From: Phoronis ovalis
Taxonomy: Eukaryota; Phoronida; Phoronidae
Assembly: GCA_028565635.1 (NCBI GenBank)
Contig: JAOXYB010046192.1
Coordinates: forward strand, 1 to 12,313
Reading direction: 5' to 3'
DNA length: 12,313 nucleotides
Below are positions 7,601 to 12,313 of the stretch, one piece after another. The position numbers and the translations under genes are program-made. Under the pieces are notes generated by a model. That model made no database searches. It saw only the letters and a program-made list of their open reading frames with translations, and was not told the DNA's origin. The stretch's first letter is position 1, and the number at the start of each line of letters is the position of its first letter.

Positions 7601-9518
7601 GATAATCATCTTAGAAGATCAAGTGTAGAAACTGTTTCAGAGAGAATGAAAAATACTGCCCTGTCATGTATGGTATTTAACGATAATGCATATGGAGATA
7701 GTCCTCACAGGGTAAGGTTTTACCATGGAGAATTTGTGTTGTCTTATTTTAGAAATTATTATAGTAGAAACTTTATAATCAGTTTTGTGACTCACTGAAT
7801 GAAATGTTCTTATTAAATGATTGTGCGATGTGCAGGCAGAATATTTCTCAGTGGTGCTTTATTCTGCAGTAAGGAAATGACACGAGCTGATTGCAAAAAA
7901 TTATTTCATCTAATTATGTATTGAGTAAAAAGCGGGAACAGTAACCCAGCATATGGTATTACACAATCTTATGTAATTTGGTTATCTTACTTTTAATTTT
8001 ATTAAGCCGATTTTTTCATTTTAGTCAGCAAGTGCTGGTGGTAGTGCTTCAGGTGGGAAGACAATACGCATTCTTCGACAACTCGTAGATAACTTGAGTA
8101 CTCAACTGTCACATAAAAACAAGACAAACATACTTGCTGATCTTAATACAAGTCAGAAGACACCGATAAGGATTCCATCATTATTATCAAAATTCAGGTG
8201 TGTACCAGAAAGACTTAGAAAATACACGCTGCCTCCCCTATAGGTGCAAGACTCTATAATTGCAGTACTTAGTTGACTGAGAGGTTTGTACCCAAGCAGG
8301 TACAATGTAAACAGTCTAGAAATATATTACTTGCAGGTTTGATTTCCTGTCTGACACGAAGTTACTATCTAACTGTGCAAATAGACGTTGCAGTATAATT
8401 ATATTGCATATTTGTATCTTAGTGTGAAATTTTACAAAATACCCACAACATTTTTAAAACATAAAACACATACTTTTCAGATCACCAGAATTAATTTTGG
8501 AGAGTCCAGAGTGTCCTACTGATCAAACATTGGCTAAAAGATTCACAGGGAAACTGCCCAAGAATGAAAACAAGGTAAATTGTGGTCACATACAAATGTG
8601 ACTCAAACAGATATTAGAGTATTGTGGTGTTTTGTATATAATCTCTGGGGGAATACTATTTTATAAATGTTTATAAAAGTGGTACATCTTGGATTTAAAT
8701 CAAGTATGTCAGAACAGAATTCCAAAAAACACCGCAGTTTCAACACAGTTTGAGCAATACCCTTTCGAATTTTTGGTGCTGAAAATCGTAAATTTCAAGC
8801 ATGTTTAGACTAAATTAGGTGTTACACATTCTAAAATATAAAATTATACAACCTGAAGCTTTAGTTGAAATTGTTTTTCCTATTTTAGAAAACATCAGTT
8901 CCAAGATTTCAGGCTGGTTTTGACTGGGCTTTACCATCAGCTAATCTAGGGCTTCCAGATGTGTGTATTTTACCACAGGAGTCTATACAAACTGGTGATA
9001 GGTATGCCTCTTAGAAATTCTCCAACACTTGTTTTTGTAGGTGCTAAGCACAGATTGTCTATTAGAATATTACTTCAAAAATGCAATATGCAATGCTGTA
9101 AAAGTTTTTTTTTAATTCTTAATTTACATACAAATTACCTCTATTAATGTAATCAACTTGATAAATTTAACCATTTTTTCTGAAATATAAATTTTGTATT
9201 GATAACACAATATAAATTCTTTTGAACTTATTTTTTCATTATAGCAAAAGTCTAATGGCACCAAAACCAAGTAGAGCCAAGAAAATATTAGAATCCTTAC
9301 ATGATCAAGAAAACACAGATCAGGATCCTGTCCCAATACACAGCTTGCAAAACACTAAACAAAATGATGCAGGACTGGCAAAAACAAATCAATCAAAAAG
9401 AAAAATGGATATTTCTAATCAGCCAAACAAAAAGCAGAAATCTACGAAAGTTAACAAAAAGGTACCCAAGCCTCTTCCCAAAGGACAAAAACAGCTAACA
9501 CATTTCTTTAGGCTATAA
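4559..9518 (+). CDS. PARPBP: PARPBP / PARI, PCNA-interacting anti-recombinase (complete, 11 exons)
   Basis: PARI is recruited to PCNA at replication forks and restrains RAD51-dependent recombination, a role resembling yeast Srs2. Eleven exons total 1,902 nt (633 residues and stop), all GT-AG with consistent phase. The body resembles UvrD-type helicases: VDYMDVV (exon 3) matches the LDFDDLI region, and INIPDRELDHIAF (exon 5) the NTPTRGIG-type region. LGGKGYAPDPESP and HVKGLGEFVDFMHKL (exon 6) closely match human PARPBP as I remember it. No canonical helicase Walker A/B is visible, as known for PARI. The tail has basic clusters (KRK, NKKQK) and ends QKQLTHFFRL, a PIP box at residues 624-631. 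It is about 55 residues longer than human at the N terminus. It is divergent to PEX3 and convergent to CABLES. Confidence 0.93.
4935..5140 (+). CDS. PARPBP: PARPBP exon 2
   Basis: Residues 38-106. Ends LQLCLAEANKQ, matching the PARI block LQLSMAENNKQ. This is where a UvrD helicase would carry its nucleotide-binding loop, and here there is no GKT. Acceptor TTTTCAG, donor GTATTG. Confidence 0.9.
5141..5566 (+). other. PARPBP intron 2
   Basis: 426 nt. AT-rich; no exon, repeat or other structure seen on either strand. Confidence 0.7.
5567..5839 (+). CDS. PARPBP: PARPBP exon 3
   Basis: Residues 107-197, starting DTGEFDVEMSQ (human counterpart begins SGEF). QNLYSEFLQESNSVDYMDVV resembles the UvrD 1B segment. 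Acceptor TTTTTTCCAG, donor GTAACC. Confidence 0.92.
6042..6212 (+). CDS. PARPBP: PARPBP exon 4
   Basis: Residues 198-254, a poorly conserved linker with no recognisable motif. Supported by the open frame, phase 0 at both ends and good splice sites (TTTGTTTTAG and GTATCA). Too short for an ORF scan to flag. Confidence 0.85.
6502..6666 (+). CDS. PARPBP: PARPBP exon 5 (helicase-like NIPDR block)
   Basis: Residues 255-309. SYMQLLVNSRSEVALARVIN followed by IPDRELDHIAFTALK matches the most conserved part of PARI and corresponds to the start of the UvrD 2B region. Donor GTAAGG. Confidence 0.95.
6902..7056 (+). CDS. PARPBP: PARPBP exon 6 (GGKGYAP block)
   Basis: Residues 310 to the split residue 361. 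Contains LGGKGYAPDPESP and HVKGLGEFVDFMHKL, near-identical in spacing to human PARI. Acceptor CTTGTTTCAG, donor GTACAA. Confidence 0.95.
7057..7545 (+). other. PARPBP intron 6, with a cryptic phase-preserving 45-nt open segment
   Basis: 489 nt with a pyrimidine-rich stretch around 7120-7260. Positions 7409-7453 (after TCTTCTGTCAG and before GTATTTG) could be spliced in without breaking the frame, adding 15 residues. They show no resemblance to PARI, so this is not called as an exon. Confidence 0.6.
7546..7711 (+). CDS. PARPBP: PARPBP exon 7
   Basis: Residues 361-416. INNIKNIILK matches the RIKNII helix of PARI. Roughly 30 residues that precede this helix in human PARI have no counterpart between exons 6 and 7. 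Acceptor ATTTCGCATTAG, donor GTAAGG; exon ends ...CACAGG. Confidence 0.88.
7712..8024 (+). other. PARPBP intron 7
   Basis: 313 nt, AT-rich, nothing further seen. Confidence 0.7.
8025..8197 (+). CDS. PARPBP: PARPBP exon 8
   Basis: Residues 417-473 and two bases of Arg474. Begins SASAGGSASGGKTIRILRQL, which includes a P-loop-like GSASGGKT (422-429) by sequence. SHKNKTNIL and LLSKFRSP align with NKAELL and TLFRSP in human PARI. Donor GTGTGT. Confidence 0.9.
8481..8574 (+). CDS. PARPBP: PARPBP exon 9
   Basis: Residues 474-505, starting SPELILESPE. A short 94-nt exon. Acceptor TACTTTTCAG, donor GTAAAT. Confidence 0.88.
8575..8888 (+). other. PARPBP intron 9
   Basis: 314 nt, AT-rich, nothing further seen. 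Confidence 0.7.
8889..9001 (+). CDS. PARPBP: PARPBP exon 10 (candidate SUMO-interacting motif)
   Basis: Residues 506-542 and two bases of Ser543. LPDVCILPQES contains the hydrophobic core VCIL (530-533) with nearby acidic residues, at the place where human PARI has LCVLYMEND. Acceptor CCTATTTTAG, donor GTATGC. Confidence 0.87.
9245..9518 (+). CDS. PARPBP: PARPBP exon 11 (basic tail and PIP box)
   Basis: Residues 543-633 and stop TAA (9516-9518). Lys-rich sequence with SKRKMD and NKKQK gives a probable bipartite nuclear localisation signal. The protein ends in the PIP box QKQLTHFF (9486-9509) followed by Arg-Leu, as in human PARI. The acceptor is TTCATTATAG. Methionine codons in this exon are internal, not starts. 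Confidence 0.95.
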
Positions 9519-9934
9519 AATGTCTACCGAATTAATTACAATTGTCATATGAATTCGGCAAATGTGAAAATTAAGTGATCATGATAATCATATATTTTAA
9601 TCAATTATTTGTTTAATACTGTACTCAAGATAGTAGATTTTATTCTACATATTGCAAACCTGGAGACATTTTAAACTGTGATTTTAGTATTCTTACCTCA
9701 GTTATTTGTTGCTGTATTTTATGTCCATAGTTTTGTTAATTGGTGCTAGCTTTCTAGCAAAATATGATTTTGTGGCATTGAAGTGAAAATGGGAAAATGC
9801 AATACACCATATTTTAATGTTAAAACACCTTAGCTTGGTCAAAGAATGAAATTATTAATTGTATATATTTAAATTGTTTTGTTCTAAATATTTATTTAAC
9901 AAATATAAGTATAATACTGAGTACATAATATTAC

Positions 9935-9940
9935 AATAAA
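9935..9940 (+). terminator. Polyadenylation signal, probable PARPBP
   Basis: First AATAAA downstream of the stop, about 417 nt after it. The AATAAA at 10164-10169 is an alternative. Confidence 0.55.
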
Positions 9941-10183
9941 AATTTATAGTTACTCCCAGAGTAATAACTGTTTTAAGAATTTCTGCAACTACATATTGTT
10001 GCCTTCATTCAACAGTAACTTTAATTTCCGATGTTTCATGACTGTTGGTAATACATATTTCTGCAAGTCTATTCTTGCTTACACTACATACAACAAATAC
10101 AATAATAGGTCATTCCAGTCAAAACTAGTCTCTAACACAGACTATATACTGTATAAATGTATAAATAAAATATAAACTAGAAA

Positions 10184-10270
10184 AAGTCAAAATTGCATAT
10201 AGGGATAGAAATTTATATAGGAATTTAAACTCAATTTTTAACAAAAAGGAATTTAAAACACAACAAGGGT
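10184..10270 (+). repeat. Diverged dispersed repeat, copy B
   Basis: Counterpart of the copy at 4241-4409 and shorter than it, with the same order of shared blocks. Located in the interval between PARPBP and CABLES. Confidence 0.5.
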
Positions 10271-10586
10271 CTAAACTTAGACTAAGTCAAAACAGGAGTA
10301 ATAACATAAAGAGCTGTTTTAAGTATTAAGTTGCTTAGGTCAAAATCCCCAAATTATTAGGCATTTCCAGAAATCATGCACCAATTCCAAGCAGAGCCCT
10401 ATTAAGTATTAAAAATTATGTAGTAACGAATATTGCACCGTCTATCTACATCTGTTAATTTTCTATATTAAAAAACATAGTTCAGTATGCCAATTTGTTT
10501 TCGAATAGAGAAGTTCAGAAATAATATGTATCAGCAGAATTATAGGATATTATAATATAAAAATCCTATCAAGATGTAACATGAGA

Positions 10587-10592
10587 TTTATT
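10587..10592 (-). terminator. Polyadenylation signal, probable CABLES
   Basis: TTTATT on the plus strand reads AATAAA on the minus strand, about 119 nt past the CABLES stop codon. Confidence 0.5.
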
Positions 10593-10710
10593 GGGCAATC
10601 ATTAATTATACGTTATTTAAGAGCAACTATACAGAAAGTTCTAGAGGTTTAAAATGAAGATGCTTAATGTAGTTAGCAGTAATTTTTCAAGTTATTAAAG
10701 CATTTTGATG

Positions 10711-10851
10711 TCATGACGGACATGCCATTCTTTGGTAATGTGGATATGCTTCACTGTCAGGAATATGCAAGGAAAACTCCAACGATACTAATACTGCAAA
10801 CTCAAATGCAAGCAAGTCTTTCTTGTTTATCTTGAATATATCTTCAATTTC
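10711..10851 (-). CDS. CABLES terminal exon
   Basis: 46 residues and stop TGA (10713-10711). [17 protein letters not shown] and [20 protein letters not shown] match the end of the cyclin-box-like region. The last residues, ACPS, differ from the human tail. Acceptor ATCTCTTCAG. Confidence 0.92.
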   Translation of the reverse strand, partial: EIEDIFKINKKDLLAFEFAVLVSLEFSLHIPDSEAYPHYQRMACPS

Positions 10852-12098
10852 CTGAAGAGATAAAATAAATGACATTTCTTGAAACAGGGCATATAAAAAT
10901 TATCATTACAACAGTATCTATACCGACTTCTGTTTCAGAATATATTGAATAATCAAGACAAATAAAAGTTTTATTAAATGGTCCTTCGCAGACAGACATT
11001 TAGAGTACCTATATCCACCTGTCATGTTTATTAAAAATTTCACAAAGAAAACTGTCAGGTATAGCACTATAAATAAGTTCAAATTCTTCTTACAAATTAA
11101 AATTAAGCATGGCTACGAGTCTCTGTTTGTTGAAAATGGGTACCAACTTTCAAGTTTGTAATAGGTAACAAGTCTTACGATGTATATTTGTTTTTAAAAT
11201 GTAAAAAGGTTGCATCTAAATATAAATAGATTTTGTGGTAAATGGTCTGAAAATATCCCAAATAGTTATTTTTGTCTGTTTTTTATTGTCATTATGGCGT
11301 TGTCAATTGCTTTTAAACAGCACTGACTATATCAAATGAAGACTTAAAAACTCCAGACTTGCATAGAAATAAGTCACAGTTACATCATGTGTGCGAGGTG
11401 TTCTGTTTATTTTGTGTCACTCTGTACACAAAATGTATTTCTTTACACAGGAATTCAGTACAATGTAATAATTAAAGAAAAAAAACTGCTAAATAAATAT
11501 CTAAGCACCTCAATGAGATGTTTTATATCTTGACTGCGGCTAATGTCATTGAGCTTCCCAGAAAGTAATACACAAGCTCCAGCACAGAGCTTGCGGTTCT
11601 GTTTGTTAATCATATTCTGAAAGTAAAAAAGATGGCACTTACAAATACTGTAATCTGATAAATTTAGCTTTATGGTAATTTACAAAATTTGACTTACCTT
11701 AAAGTACTTTTTTACATGATACGTACTTAGAAGGTATCGAGTTGACTAAAAGACTCCATTTTCTGCAATTAGTATTTTAAACTGCCTTTTATTCCTTGGA
11801 TGTAAACATGCTTATTCCATTAATTTTTTTTTGTAATCCATCCCTCAGAAGCCTCTCTGGAAGTAGCTTGGTTGTTCAATATTAAAAAACAAAATCTTTT
11901 ACATTTCTAGGAACTGAACAGCTTGTCTTCACAAAAGCTAGCACAATGCTAATAATTAAACATATCATAATCTTCTATTATGCATAATAATATCATACCT
12001 TCAGAATGATTTTCTCAAAGAAAACACATGCTTGAGCTACAGACCACAAGTCTGCTGAACACTTGGTAAGTAATATTTTCTTCATATCTCGTTTTAAA
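10711..12098 (-). CDS. CABLES1/2-type Cdk5 and Abl enzyme substrate (3' part, last three exons)
   Basis: CABLES proteins connect cyclin-dependent kinases (Cdk5, Cdk2, Cdk3) with tyrosine kinases such as Abl and Src, and carry a C-terminal cyclin-box-like fold. Three exons, 12098-11999, 11616-11509 and 10851-10711, give 115 residues in continuous phase. [36 protein letters not shown] and PHYQRM match the human CABLES C terminus as I recall it. The human version has [18 protein letters not shown] and ALEFALHLPEHEV at the same places. The upstream exons lie off the right edge. An invertebrate would usually have a single gene ancestral to CABLES1 and CABLES2, so I give no number. It is convergent with PARPBP. 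Confidence 0.92.
10852..11508 (-). other. CABLES last intron
   Basis: 657 nt, AT-rich. No exon or clear repeat seen. Confidence 0.7.
11509..11616 (-). CDS. CABLES exon, second from last
   Basis: 36 codons in phase 0, with [19 protein letters not shown], the family's most recognisable block. Acceptor TTACTTTCAG, donor GTGCTT (a weak donor). Confidence 0.93.
11617..11998 (-). other. CABLES penultimate intron
   Basis: 382 nt, AT-rich. No exon or clear repeat seen. Confidence 0.7.
11999..12098 (-). CDS. CABLES exon, third from last
   Basis: Encodes [18 protein letters not shown] followed by [15 protein letters not shown]. It aligns with the LKREMRKL and FEKL blocks of CABLES. One base completes a codon from the previous exon. 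Acceptor AAAATTTCAG, donor GTATGA. Confidence 0.88.
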
Positions 12099-12135
12099 CT
12101 GAAATTTTGAAAATTTACGGCATCACATATATATA

Positions 12136-12313
12136 TCTATACTACTAAATCTCGAGTGTCCATCTGTCTGTCACTCTTTCCACCAAATATCTTCAAAACT
12201 GTAGAATCATGATCTTTTCACACATCATAGATATCTACGATGGCTCGGGTCCCTCAAATTTTGGGGTCAATCGGTCAACGGTATCATATTTAATGGGGCA
12301 TTTTTGAAACTCT
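12136..12313 (+). mobile_element. Possible Helitron 5' end in a CABLES intron (cut by the window edge)
   Basis: Starts TCTATACTACTAAAT after an (AT) run, followed by a CTGTCTGTC stretch. Animal Helitrons begin with TC and commonly open TCTATACTA, inserting between A and T, which fits here. The rest lies outside the window, so no 3' hairpin or CTRR end can be checked and no Rep/helicase coding is seen. Confidence 0.4.

Larger units (their letters stand above)
9519..10710. other. Convergent 3' region between PARPBP and CABLES
   Basis: Holds the two 3' UTRs and a short spacer. Visible signals are AATAAA at 9935-9940 (plus), a second AATAAA at 10164-10169 (plus), TTTATT at 10587-10592 (AATAAA on minus) and the dispersed-repeat copy at 10184-10270. 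No coding exon detected. Confidence 0.7.

Noticed and set aside
8042-8069. Restored helicase ATPase activity from a Walker A-like GSASGGKT
   Set aside because: Wrong place in the fold and no preceding beta strand; reported only as a low-interest observation.
9124-9336. 70-codon minus-strand open frame
   Set aside because: Antisense to PARPBP intron 10 and exon 11; no family similarity.
9301-9498. 65-codon plus-strand open frame in PARPBP exon 11
   Set aside because: Out-of-frame shadow of the lysine-rich tail.
1-12313. Prokaryotic features: operons, ribosome binding sites, CRISPR arrays, toxin-antitoxin or phage genes
   Set aside because: All confident coding is in phase-matched spliced exons of animal genes; no prokaryotic architecture is present.
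1-12313. tRNA, rRNA or snRNA genes
   Set aside because: No A-box/B-box pair with a cloverleaf, and no conserved ribosomal or spliceosomal RNA block, was recognised on either strand.

Overview
This is a stretch of animal nuclear DNA, most likely from an invertebrate. It is AT-rich. The coding sequence is cut into short exons bounded by GT-AG introns of about 200 to 1,400 bases, and reading phase carries correctly across every junction I drew. Long single-frame ORFs are absent, and most frames open beyond 60 codons are chance openings or shadows of real exons. The three genes I recognise (PEX3, PARPBP/PARI, CABLES) form a typical animal set. The phylum cannot be fixed from the window; divergence from the human proteins and the non-vertebrate intronic repeats point to an invertebrate.

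Layout. (1) Positions 271-2641, minus strand: the first five coding exons (151 residues) of the peroxisome biogenesis factor PEX3, whose remainder runs off the left edge. (2) About 2642-3000: a compact head-to-head intergenic region with CCAAT and E2F-like sites, probably a shared promoter. (3) About 2990-4504: a likely non-coding first exon and long 5' intron of PARPBP, invaded by a 751-bp foldback transposon (3342-4092) with a perfect 8-bp target-site duplication. (4) 4559-9518, plus strand: a complete 11-exon PARPBP gene encoding 633 residues, with a UvrD-helicase-like body, a basic tail and a terminal PCNA-binding PIP box. (5) 9519-10710: the 3' regions of two convergent genes, with a polyadenylation signal for each. 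(6) 10711-12098, minus strand: the last three coding exons (115 residues) of a CABLES-family protein containing most of its cyclin-box-like region. (7) From about 12136: a possible Helitron 5' end reaching the right edge.

The genes do not form a pathway. PEX3 builds peroxisomal membranes, PARPBP restrains homologous recombination at replication forks, and CABLES links cyclin-dependent kinases to tyrosine kinases. Sharing a promoter would be the only functional tie between PEX3 and PARPBP, and PARPBP and CABLES are simply tail to tail.

I found no prokaryote-type system, RNA gene, CRISPR array or viral gene. The most unusual items are a tandem array that copied the PEX3 exon-3 splice acceptor three extra times, the interleaved inverted-repeat structure of the foldback element, and a conserved SUMO-binding-like motif in PARPBP. 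Protein identifications rest on remembered family sequences and on phase-consistent exon reconstruction, not on a database search.
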